Assembly (NCBI RefSeq): GCF_000711695.1
Contig: NW_013546911.1
Span: 1-59,487, forward strand
Length of the DNA: 59,487 nucleotides
Reading direction: 5' to 3'
Source of the DNA: Tilletiaria anomala UBC 951
Lineage: Eukaryota > Basidiomycota > Exobasidiomycetes > Georgefischeriales > Tilletiariaceae
The position numbers and the translations under genes are program-made. Position 1 is the first letter of the stretch, and every line of letters starts with the position of its first letter. The notes under the pieces are model-generated. The model did not search any database. It had not been told where the DNA came from and saw only the letters and a program-made list of their open reading frames with translations. Below are positions 33,774 to 44,499 of this stretch, in pieces.

Positions 33774-34715
33774 GGCGATGGTGCGCTTTACACGAGGTAT
33801 CCGCGTCAAGGAGTAGCCAGAGAAGGGGTCAGAGAACAAGAAAGGAAGGGTTGCAGATTGCAGTAGTCGAGAATGTCGCATATGCATGCGCTATTTTTGC
33901 ATGATCGTTGGATCCGTTAGAGTATGGGGGCCTGGGGCTCGGAGGAAGCGGGTTCGCACTGAGGTGAGAGATCCCAAATGGCGTCCAACGCTTGTGCTTC
34001 GAGCATCAATCGACGCGTCTGGATTTCGAGTTTCGAGAGGGCGCCGGTGCCAGCAGTTGCTTTCCTTGGTAGATCCACACCCTTTCCCTTTTCCTGGTCG
34101 GAGCTGTCAGCAGCACAATGTATCCTCGGCAGCTCCTTAGCCCGCACCGAGCGACTAGCGACGAGATGATGATGTCCTAGCCTCGTCGAGTGGTCAAGAC
34201 GCGTTCACGGTGTGGGTGCGCACTTCTTTCTCTTTCGCTTTACTCGGCATTCGCGAAAAGCCAAGGAGAAAGAAAGAAAGAAAAAAAGAAAGAAAGAAAG
34301 AATGCGACCTGTGGCGCGTGGGCGCAAGATTGTGAAAGCGCGCCCTCGCGCCAAACCTGCTTGCATCTCGGGGGATCACGGCAACAGGCAGCCGTTATCC
34401 CCGGGTTTCACCAAAATCCCCTGAATAACCCGGCCTTCAGCGTCCCCCAACAAGCCGGACTGGGGCCTTCAGGATGCGGCTGACGTTCTCCACCTCGCGG
34501 TATCTCTGTCACTCTCACCCAACTCCAACTTCTCTCCTTCCGATTCCATCATCCCCCCGCAGTGGACACCCTCATCGGATCGTCATCCTGCTTTCGTTGG
34601 AGGAGATCGTGCACCGATCAAGCATCTGCCCGCATTGCCCCTTCGCTGCTGAGCAAGCCAAAGCCGCATCCCGCAGATCCAACCCCCAGCGCAAGGAAGA
34701 GAGACGAACAGCACC
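33774..34715. promoter_or_regulatory. Divergent promoter, CDC8/PEX11
   Basis: About 940 nt between divergent starts. It contains the possible N-terminal extension of thymidylate kinase, a purine repeat and a pyrimidine-rich leader before PEX11. No other gene was recognised. Confidence 0.4.
34265..34302 (+). repeat. (GAAA)n purine microsatellite
   Basis: Near-perfect GAAA repeats with one longer A-run, inside the CDC8/PEX11 promoter region. Such tracts can exclude nucleosomes in fungal promoters; that role is inference. Confidence 0.9.
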
Positions 34716-35812
34716 ATGTCCGTCGTCCAGCAGGTCATCCTCCACCCTTATCTCTCCCAGACGGTGCGTCTGCTTCCTCTCAACTTCCTCCTTCCTGCTC
34801 TTGTCGTCTAGAATCCAGCGGCCTGAACGCAGAGCGACAGGCAGATGCATCCATCCTCTCCCCTCGTACCTGCTGACGCCGTCTCATTCTTTTCTGTGCG
34901 ACTTGTCACAAATAGCTTCGCTTCTGGTCCACCACCGTCGGCCGCGACAAGACCTACCGCACGATCCAGTATGCCGCTCGGTTCCTCGCATGGTACGAGT
35001 ACAGGAAGGGGGCGACCAAGACGACGGTCGATCGCCTCAATGCGCTCAAATCCAACCTGGGTCTCAGCAGAAAGCGTGAGTTTCCTTGTCTCGAATTTGG
35101 GCGCACTTCTTTTGGAAGACCATCCTTTCACTCGCTGTTTGCGGCTGAAGATGGATGCTGTAAATGGAGACATGGACGTTAGAAAGGACCGAGCGCATAT
35201 ATGCTTGGCGCTGCGAACTCGAGACGCAAGGAAACCAGCTGACGCATTTACGCCCGGCGGACCGCAGTGATGCGTGTTGGCAAATTCCTCGAGCATTTCC
35301 AAGCCGCCTTGAAAGCGACGGCGATCCAAGACCCCGTCGTCTCGTACACCGCTATCGGCCGCCAACTGGGCTACGGATTATATCTCATCCTCGACACACT
35401 GCAGTGGATCCATGGGGCCAAGGTGTACACTTTTGCGCCGGAGACGCACAAGTCCATCGCCAAGAACGCTGCGCGCGCCTGGCTGACAGGCCTGACGTTC
35501 TCGCTTGTCAGTGGCGCGTACAAGACGTACGCGATCCGCCAGCGCCTCGCGTCCGCCGCGCGGCCGCGCGCGACAGCCGAGAAGGAGGCCGAACGCAAGG
35601 TGCAGCTCGCCGCCATTTGCGCAGAAGAGGCCGCCGTCCGGTACCAGATCACGCAAGATGCGCTCGACTGGCTCATCCCTGCCACCGGCGCCGACGTGCT
35701 CAACCTCGACGAGGGCATCCTGGGCCTCGCAGGCTTCACTACCTCCGTCATGGGCGGTCTCAGCCAGTGGAAGGCTGTCAACGGCGGCGGTGCGACAGCG
35801 GCCAAAAAGTAG
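34716..35812 (+). CDS. PEX11: Peroxisomal membrane protein Pex11
   Basis: Three exons (34716-34763, 34916-35075, 35268-35812) give 250 residues, the normal Pex11 length. The first exon encodes only MSVVQQVILHPYLSQT. The conserved amphipathic helix region reads DKTYRTIQYAARFLAWYEYRK, then MRVGKFLEHFQAALKA, YLILDTLQWIHGAKVYTF and a basic helix RQRLASAARPRATAEKEAER. The C-terminal part (LNLDEGILGLAGFTTSVMGG) is the conserved final membrane-associated segment. Pex11 binds and bends the peroxisomal membrane to start elongation and fission, and has pore activity. All splice phases are consistent. A ~190-nt second intron is longer than average here. Confidence 0.94.
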
Positions 35813-36177
35813 CCACTTGGCAGAGGAAATCGGAGTTGCGTGGACTCCTCAAACATCGAGAACATATGGCAGGTTCTTTTTTGTGTATTTGGAGCGATCT
35901 GCACTTTTGAGACATGAATTCTATTTTCTGCTTGCTGGCGCTCATCCATCTACGTGTGGACCCGCACATTACGGCGCGCGGATTGAAGCGAACCAAGCAA
36001 TATAATGCTAAAGCTGCTAACACTCCGCGATCGACCGACCAGAAAGATGCGCCTTGCGATCAGAACTTGCTAGCAGCATTGATGACTGAAATATAGGATT
36101 ACTACCACAGCATACTTGCGCGTCCATATACCAACCTCGCGCCTGCAGTAGTCGGAACATGTCGTTCACGACCGTGG
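35813..36177. other. Convergent intergenic region, PEX11/ZPR1
   Basis: 365 nt with 3' UTRs only; no gene or repeat seen. Confidence 0.4.
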
Positions 36178-38080
36178 CTACTGCCCCTGCATCTGCGCTT
36201 CTACACGAGGTTTCTTGATCGCCTCGCCAGCCTCATTACCCGGTACGTTACCGCTCTCTGCAGCCTTTCGCGTTGTCCCTGCTGCGGCTGCAGCCTGGGC
36301 TGCCCATTGCTTAGATTCCTCTGAGTAGTTTTCGACCTGTGCGGACGCGGAGGTGTCAGAAAGTAACCCTTTCAGCTGTCGTCCCTTCTTTGCTCACCTT
36401 GATGTCATTCAATCCGAGCTCCTCATCCTGCTCCCAACTCCGCTTGTACACATCCACAATGATCTGCTCGTCCTCATCCGGCGCGTACGGATTCTGAATG
36501 TAAGAGTTGCTGAGCGGGTCGTCGAGAATGACGGTGAAAGGCACATTGCTCGCGGACATTACGCCCTTGAGCTTGCCGAGGAAAGTCTCGAATGCTGAGC
36601 GATCGTCTAGCCGCGCCGCGTCGCCGGACGCCATGACCTTGTCGGAAAGCTCGTCATACACCTGCTGCAGCAGGCCTTCCAGCGTCGTGAACCGTCCGCC
36701 GAGCGTGCCAGGTGCGAGGTGCAGGTCGATCTCGGGGATTTCCAGCCCAGCGGTCTCACTCTTCAGCACGTCGCGACTAAGGTCCTCTGCGTCGTTGACG
36801 GTTAGCGCGAGCTTGCGCCCGGTCTCCGAGATCGCGCCGCCTGACTTCACCTCGTTGTCCCTGTACCCACAGCGATCGCAGTTGGTCGACATGATTAGGA
36901 TATCCTTGAAGTACGGGATGTTGACCTTCTTCATCAGCGTTTGTAGTGGTGCGGTGCAAGAGGAGCACGTCCCCGGGAATGCGTAAATCTCCTCATTCTC
37001 GTGCTCCGTTTCGCCCGCAGTCTTACTGAAGCCAGTCACTGCTTCCGGTGCGTCTCCATCCGTCTGCATCGCAGCATCTCCATCGCTAGCACTCTCCCCA
37101 GCACTAAGGCCAAGCAGCTCGTTCTGCTTCTTTGTGCGCGGGTACTCGCGCTTGCTCCACTTGTTGTCGTTCACGCCTCGTCCTCGGACCTCGCCAAGGA
37201 ATTCAATGAAGCTGTTTCCAGAAGGATCGTCGAGTCGCAGGCTGAATGGCAGGAAGGTTCGGTTCGGGTCGCTAATAGACGATGGTACAGCTCCCACAGG
37301 TCCGTGCGATTTGGTCCCGGCGGCCCCTGATGACCCTACATCTGCACCAGGCTGAATTTCCGCATGCGAAGGCTCCGCTTCGCCAATGATCACTCGCATA
37401 CGTTTGCACAGCTCCTCAATCTTCTTGTACGCCGGCGGGTCCATATGCTTCCGCAACGGCTGGTCCAGCTCGAGGTCGCGCAACGTGTCGGAAATGACAC
37501 CCTCCAATGTGGTCAATTGGCCGCGCTTCGCCGGAATCTCGATCGCTAACTCAGGGATACTCATGGTGGCAAAAGATGACTTGACTAGCTGGCGGTCCAA
37601 ATCGCCGGGTTGAGTGACGTGCACTGTGTAAATGACTCCCTTTTCTGCTCAGTCAACAATGCGGCGACAGGCAAGGAAGTCAGTAAATTCCATATTGGCT
37701 CAACAAGCGATGAAGGCCGCACCTTGTATTTCCCCAGCACTCTGTATCTCATTGTTCCTCTCCCCACAATGATCGCACTGAAAGCTGGCAATGATGACTT
37801 CCTTGAAGTAAGGGATGTACGTGAGCAACAGCCGCGTGGTGCCGTTTTCGTGACAGCGCATGCATAGAGATTCAATTTCTTCCACCATCTTCGGCTCGGC
37901 CTCAGAACCGCCACCACTGCCAGCTTGCTGCTCTGATGATCCCAATGCCCGCTCTTGTTGCTGAGAACGCATGGACGCATCTTGGCCATCTGCTTGTCGC
38001 ACACCTGACCCCGAGCCGGAGTCTTCGACGACGTCGCCGATCGGTCGGAAAAACGGGTCGGGTGCGTTTTGAGCTGACAT
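36178..38080 (-). CDS. ZPR1: Zinc-finger protein ZPR1
   Basis: Three exons (37723-38080, 36398-37623, 36178-36336) give 580 residues. Two ZPR1 modules are present. The first zinc finger starts at Cys73 ([14 protein letters not shown] ... [14 protein letters not shown]) with a following beta domain ([28 protein letters not shown]). The second starts near residue 341 ([20 protein letters not shown] ... [12 protein letters not shown]), with [21 protein letters not shown] and [17 protein letters not shown]. Exon 3 gives the family C-terminus ([11 protein letters not shown]). ZPR1 binds eEF1A and acts as its folding chaperone; it moves from cytoplasm to nucleolus on growth signals. The N-terminal 65 residues are low complexity. 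Confidence 0.95.
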
Positions 38081-38654
38081 TCTTGGTGTAGCTCTCGAAG
38101 ATCTTTGCGTCCGTAGGTTCTTCCTCAGCGCGCACACTACAACCAGGTTTGGGGTTGGTGGCAATGAGCAATGATGGCAAGCCCAACAAGATGTAAACAA
38201 AGATGACCGCATTGATATATCTCGAATCGTCAACTTTTTTGTTTCTAGCATCAGCGGAACACAGCATTGAGCAGTGCGAGCAGCGAAAAGGAGCGACTAC
38301 ACTCCTTGAGACTGAGCCACCAGAGACGGAGTCTTGAATCTTGACTCGCTCACATCCATCCTCTCCAGAATGTACACATCGCCTAGGCGCAAACAGGTTC
38401 TCCAGTGCCCTTTCAAACAGACCCGGCATCACCAGGCTTAGGTGTTGCTGAAAGTGGCAGTCCACCCGCTGCAGCCGTGAGTTCAGGCGTGAGCACGGAA
38501 CGCCGACATTCTCACTCCGAGAGACGACGTTCAGTAGAGACGGCTGCAGTTGCACGTGTTCTTCCTTTCACATCGCTTGGAAGCCGGGGGGGGGGATGGC
38601 CTGGACGTGGCTCGGACACATCTTTCTCTGATATGGCGCACTGCAGTCGAAATC
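38081..38654. promoter_or_regulatory. Divergent promoter, ZPR1/cyclin-RRM gene
   Basis: 574 nt between divergent starts. It includes a G-run near 38585-38597. No factor site was recognised. Confidence 0.4.
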
Positions 38655-41600
38655 ATGCAAACAAGAAGAATCATTAGCCTGGCGCGAAGCCAGAACCAGG
38701 ATGGGGACAGTTCTTCCACAGCTGGACAGAGCTCCAGTCCAAGTAAGGAGCAAGAACAGGGTGAGTCTGGCCAGTCAATGTGTCTACAAGAGCGGGAGGC
38801 ACCGAAAGCTGCAGTGATGAGTGGCGGGGATAAGGGAGGAAGACCTGAATGCCAACAGGTTGAGGAAGGGCGGGTCCTAGCGCATGCTACGCAAGCGGTG
38901 CTGAGCTCCGGTGTCGACGCGCATACCAAGCTGAGCCGCAAAATGTCAGCCCAAACTTTATCAGAAAATGAAGCAGATGAATCCATCGAGCGATCCAAAA
39001 GCCTGCTGGACCCCATCTCTGACGTAAAAGGCAAGAGTAAGCATGAAAAGTTGAGCGAGCCACCCTCCACGGCAGTTGACTCTCCGGCGCCGGACGCACC
39101 TTCCACTTTAGATGCTTTTACGAACGTATCTGCGTCTGACATTCCATTCAAGTCGTCTCAAACGCCACAGTTAGCAACTCTCACTCCACCGAGTGTGGTA
39201 GAGCTTGAAACGTGCGCAAAAGGATTTGGCATGCACTCCATGGACAGACCTGGGCCTAGCTCTGGCCTCGTAAAGCAAGCTGTGCTCGGCGGTGCTGCTC
39301 AAACAAATGCTTCAGGGCCGATCTCAACGGTTGCCCCTAATCCACCTACGCATCCCTCACTTGAGACACCTCCTGCTGATCAGCAGCCCACGCAAGAGGA
39401 AGAACCAGAGATCCACATCAAGGGCAAAGGAAATATCACCGACTCGGCTTCCACCACTGCGGGTGCTTCTGTTCAACCATCACCCGCAGCCATTGGTAGC
39501 TCGGCCACGACTCCAGCAACCGGCGTGGCGATGCCTATGTTTTCGCATGCGAATGATGGACATGCGCTGAACGACATAGCCATTAATGTCGAGGAAGAGG
39601 GCGAGCCTCTGCGTACTTCGGAAACACAGTGGTGGATCTGCCTTCGCGACCTTGAGTTTGCCCCTTCTGTGATGCATGCCGGTTACACAGTCATGGAAGA
39701 GCGGTCGAGGCGCGGGCGAAGCGTCTCCTTCTTGCTGCGGCTGACCGACTACCTTCGACTACCGATCAATGTCACTTCGGCCGCATGCATTTTCTTCCAT
39801 CGTTTCTTCATGCGCCAGTGCATGACGCCAGCAAACGGATCGAACATTAAGGTTGGGAAAAGCTTCATGCCGCAATGTGTCGCTGCAGCCTGCGTCTTTC
39901 TGGCTTGCAAGACGGAGGAATCTCCTCGCAAGGTCGTCCACGTCATCGAAGCTGCCGTGGCCGCAAGTGATCGAACGGAAGAAGGCAGAGAGGCCTTCGA
40001 ATGTAGGGACTATGCCAAGCGCTTCGGGCGCGCTCGCAGACGCAAGGACACCGGTGAAATCTACGACTATCGGCTTGTGATCGATGAGGAGGAAGTTGCG
40101 CGTGATGCTTTGCGCCCCGGCGTCAAGGGCGCAGCCCAGCGCGACGATCGGTTGTGGGGTCCAGTCCGATGGAAGCAGAATATTCTTACGACCGAGATGT
40201 GGCTCGCTCAAGCGCTCTGCTTCGATTTCATCGTCTTTCACCCGCATGAATATTTGATCATCATGGCCAGGGAGCTAAATTTTAGCAACAAAATTTTCTG
40301 GTCGGCCTGGTTTATTCTGGTCGATTGGTAAGTGGCAGCACAACCCCATCATTCGGATTCCGGTCTCTGACAACTACTCGCCTCATTCCCATTTTGCAAC
40401 AGCTTTAGAGATCCGATCCTGATTGCTTTCCAACGGACCGTACTGGTAGCAGCTGCGTACAAACTTGGTTGCGACCGATGGGAGATTTCGCCATCACACC
40501 TTGACAAGCATGTCCAAAGTATGGAGGTGGATGACGATTTGCAAGAGACTCAGAAGCAGAGCAGTAGCTGGACTTGGCTTAATGCTTTCGGTGTCAGCGA
40601 GTTCGAAGTCGCCGAAGCCGCTAGAGCGATTGAGGATATGCAAGCCATCCATGCGGACATGACGATTCCGGTGGAGGAAAGCCTGAAGGCGCGGATCCCA
40701 GAAATGCTGAGGAGGGAAGTGCAGCGCCAGAATCGTTCGGTCGCAGCATGCTTCCCAGATGCTGTCTCAAAGCCGTCCGCCCTTCGTACATGGAAGGCCT
40801 GCAATGCACCAACCCCGCCATCTCTACCCGGTCCTCCCCTTCCGCTCGGTCCAGCGCCCGCAGGAAACGGCCGCACTCCATCATACATGCCTGGCTCACT
40901 GCCATCTCAACCCTCGGCCTCGCGCATTCAGCAAAATGGAGCGACTGTAGCACCTCCGCCATCGGCGGTGAGCCGGCAAGACCTAGGCCAGCCTACACGA
41001 AGTCGAGATTATGCTCGTGAAAGATCACCGAGGCGACATGACTTCGGCACAGATCCTCATCCTGCTTCTAGACAGGAAGAAGACCATCCACTCAGACAGC
41101 AGGATGCTGCGCAGCCCTCGAAGCGCTCAGACGGCTATGAATTTCGGTCTTCCAAGCCTTCGGGTAAAGAGCCAGAGTTAAGTGCAGAGCTAGCTCATTT
41201 TTCTCATCAGCCTGACTGGAAGCCTTCTTCCTTCGCGAACCCCCCGCAGCTCGAGCCAGAAAGCTCACACGCTGCGTCCCAGCAGCCTGAGTGGCGGCCT
41301 CGCGGCTCTTTCGGTTCAAACCAGCCTCAGCATCCATGCATGGATGGCTCATTTTCCAACGTTTCTCCCGCTCGTGGGAACGCCAATCACTTCCGAAATC
41401 CGCACTCTTCATTTCCTGAAAGTCAAGGCCGCCCTTTCGATGGGCCTGTTACCGTTTCAAGGCATCCTTTCCAGCATGCAGATTCAGTTTGGGTGCACAC
41501 AAATTGGGACGCCTTGCTCGAGCGCAGAACCGAAACCCAGCTCAAGCTGGACGTCCAGCAACATCTGAATCAATTCGGGCATGTCGTGTCGTCAAAACTT

Positions 41601-42817
41601 ATTCATCAAACGGAGAGGGAGGCTTGGGACGGCCCGCCGGTCGAGACCCTTAAAGGAATTCTTGTTGAATTTCGTGTGAGTACCTGCTGCATTCTAACGC
41701 GATCATGACTGCGCACGATTTTGATTCCGTCTACGGCGCATAGACTGCCGAAATAGCCAGTGAGGTACTGCAGTCCTTTTCGCCCCAAGGGGCATCCTAT
41801 ACAAATCGTAGGCTATTTCATGGTACGTGAAAAGGCTTCCAAAACGTCTGCTATGAGCTTACCTGTGCGATGCGATGCATTTCTGCAGATTGCATGCCTC
41901 GACTTGAATACTCACGCAAAAGCCCTGAGATGCTCCACGTCAGCGGCTTAGGCAATGTCAGCAAAAGAGAGTTCGAAAGTCCGGCCCACTTCGACGAGGA
42001 GGTAGCCACCTTTTTTGGCGGTCCTTCGTGTGTCAGATCCGTCCGTGGGCTGTGGGAGTTCAAGGCTTCACCCCGCCTCAAGGGCATCTATTTTGATTTT
42101 GATGTGAGTAATGAAGCACGGAACATTTGCGTCCTTGGGCTGCAAATTGATCATTCTGTTGTGTATGTTGCGAATGCAGTCACCTCAGACCGCCAGAGAG
42201 GTCTGTGCCAGGGGAAACGGCCTAGAGTTTGAAGGTGAGTATGAATAAAGTCATTTTCGCTGCTCATAAGCTCAATTCTGATCGGGGCGATTATCAGGAC
42301 AACGCCTTCGGCTGGAGTTCAAAGGGACTGGTCCAACAGCAGCTCCTAACCCAGGCTTACTTGGCGGCTCAGTAGCTGCGCCAGGTCTTGGAGGTAGACA
42401 GTCATTCCGGAAAATACGATTTGATGCTCCACAAAAGGTGGTAAACCTGCGCTTCATTTCGCCTCCCGATGGGGGTGAATTCGATGTTAGGGATCTCTCG
42501 CCATTCAACACAGCTGCAGAACCTGATGGACGTTACCACGTTTCAAAACTTGTGAGTTCGGCTCGAAGGTCTCGAGGAGAACACTCTGCTTGCTAACATG
42601 CCAAGTGTTGCTTGGGTGACTGCCGCAGCTGTGTGAGAGAATCGCATCAAAGTGGGGCCCAGTTGAGCGGGTCGAAGTCAACCGGAGCGATTGGACCCAT
42701 CGCGATTGTTTTGATGTCCACATGCAGTCCCGAGAAGATGGACCACGGCTGCTGCAAGTGCGTGCATCCGACCGCTGTCGGCCATCTGCGAGCAACCATG
42801 GAGGACAACTTTACTGA
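38655..42817 (+). CDS. Cyclin K/T-type protein fused to RRM-like domains
   Basis: Seven exons (38655-40327, 40403-41673, 41757-41822, 41889-42103, 42180-42234, 42298-42551, 42629-42817) give 1240 residues. The first ~320 are disordered. A cyclin box pair (about 325-620) has FLLRLTDYLRLP, FMPQCVAAACVFLACKTEES, LCFDFIVFHPHEYLII and VLVAAAYKLGCDRWEI. This is the transcriptional cyclin class (cyclin K/T, Bur2/Pch1) that pairs with Cdk9/Cdk12-type kinases on the Pol II CTD. A long Pro/Ser/His linker follows within the same exon. RRM-like folds come next: about 915-1005 (SVWVHTNWDALLE, KGILVEF), about 1018-1105 (MLHVSGLG, KGIYFDFDSPQTAREVC, GQRLRLEF), and a partial third (LLCERIASKWGPVERVEV). Exon 2 links cyclin and first RRM without a stop, so this is one gene. 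The exon 2/3 junction is the least certain. The start is the first ATG of the frame. Confidence 0.85.
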
Positions 42818-43545
42818 TTATGTTGCACTTCACCGCCAGGCGCTAGATCGTCTGCCGCTAGAGAGCGGTTTGAGAGTTACCAAAGCACCAGCCATACCTA
42901 GCCACCCTCCACGCACACGTTGACCCTGTGAGCCTTTTTTTTTACAAAAGCCGACAGGCATGGGTCTGCGTTGCGCCTTTCTGCATGCACTGGTCGATCC
43001 GGCCTTCCATCACGCTAACCCCCAATCACGAGCAAATGTCCGCAACATCATCTGTACACCCGCCATGCAGATCTCTGAATTCTCATTTGGTTTGAATAGA
43101 GAATATATACCCTAGGAAGACTCTCGGTCTCAGCCATCATTTGCACCACTCGAGGAAGAGCAACAAGGCTTCCCCAACTGTATCATAGCCGCGTGCATTC
43201 ATAGCCACGAATAGAGCATTAACATAACATCCAGGCAAGATCATGGAGAAGTCTGAATGGATTTACGGAATGTGGATGATACCAGACGCTTGTAAAACGC
43301 GTCTCCTCAACGTCATAGCCTGCCGCTGACGATGACAACGGCGGTGCCCCTTTTGAATAGGCGAAGTCACACATCGGTGTTCCTATATCGCTTGCGTGGG
43401 CTCTGGTTATCATAAACAACCATCAATATCTCAACGACGAACCATCATCGCTTGAAGGAGGTTGCCGTTACCCTTGTAAGCGTACAGAGATCCTTCTGAA
43501 CTCCATCCTTAACCCAAACAAAGATTTCCCCGACGAGCTGTCAAG
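42818..43545. other. Intergenic region, cyclin gene to NPC2
   Basis: About 730 nt with the 3' UTR of the cyclin gene and the promoter of NPC2; a TATATA-like string lies near 43104. No other gene seen. Confidence 0.4.
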
Positions 43546-44499
43546 ATGGCACGCAAATCACTCTCGCTTTTCGCTGCGCTCGTGCTCCTCTCCAACGGCG
43601 TCGCCAACTCGGCACCCACGGATGGCTTGAGCCAGCTGGTCCTGGGCAACACTCAGGAGGCGCCAATCAAAGTGATCGCCGCGCCATTACCGAGTGGCAA
43701 CCGCGAGGGAGACTTCATCGACGTGCTTCAAGCGCAGGCGGAGGCCGCGGGGGTCAAGATCGACCTTGGCTTGGATCACATCGCACAAAAGGCAAATGAG
43801 GGCTCGCACCGAACCCACCAGGTCGCAGCTGAAGCAGGGAAGGAGTGGGTCTCAGTGCTGCCTGATGGCGACATTGAGGATATCTCCGACACGGTGACTG
43901 AATCATCTCTTGCTGCGGAGATGTACGCCGACCTTAATTCTAACAATCACATGCCGTGGAGCTTCAAGCTGTCCAACCCTTCCAGCACGGCTGAGACCAA
44001 GGGCGAACCTGGTAGGGGGTGGATCTGGAAGAGCTGTGGTATGGATGCGGACGCTGTCAGAGTCGACAGCATTGATGTTACCCCCGATCCACCAAAACCT
44101 GGCCGCAACATGACTGTAAGGGGTACAGGTGTTGTCAGGTCTCTTATCGACGTGAGTCTACTGCTCAGGTTATGTCCTTCTTCCTTTATGTACGAGGCTG
44201 CTGACAAGTGAGCATTCTTTTGGCGTTGGAACATGAAGGAGGGAAGCTATGTGGACGTAGTAGTCAAGATCGGCCTCATCAAGCTGCTCTCACGCCGCTT
44301 TGACCTCTGCGAGGAAGCCAAGAATGCAAACGCCCAGGTACAATGCCCCATCAAGCCCGGCACGTACGACATTGAGCAGACCGTCGCGCTTCCACGCGAG
44401 ATTCCGCCTGCCAAGTTCAACGTGCACATCACCGGTGCCACCCAAGCCGAAGAGGACCTCATGTGCCTCGATCTTAGCATCAACTTCATGCATATCTGA
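43546..44499 (+). CDS. NPC2: NPC2-type (ML domain) phosphatidylglycerol/phosphatidylinositol transfer protein
   Basis: Two exons, 43546-44151 and 44239-44499, give 288 residues. The signal peptide is clear: MARKSLSLFAALVLLSNG, with likely cleavage near residues 20-24. A pro-like region (about 25-150) is much longer than in yeast Npc2. The ML domain follows: WIWKSCGMDADAVRVDSIDV, PDPPKPGRNMTVRGTG, EGSYVDVVVKIGLIKLL, FDLCEEAKNANAQVQCPIKPG and PPAKFNVHITGA. Its Cys spacing fits the ML disulphides, and NMT is an N-glycosylation site. The ML fold binds sterols or phospholipids in the vacuole lumen or secretory pathway. The acceptor at 44238 (ATGAAG) is weak but is the only one that gives the family sequence IDEGSYVDV. 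Confidence 0.9.
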
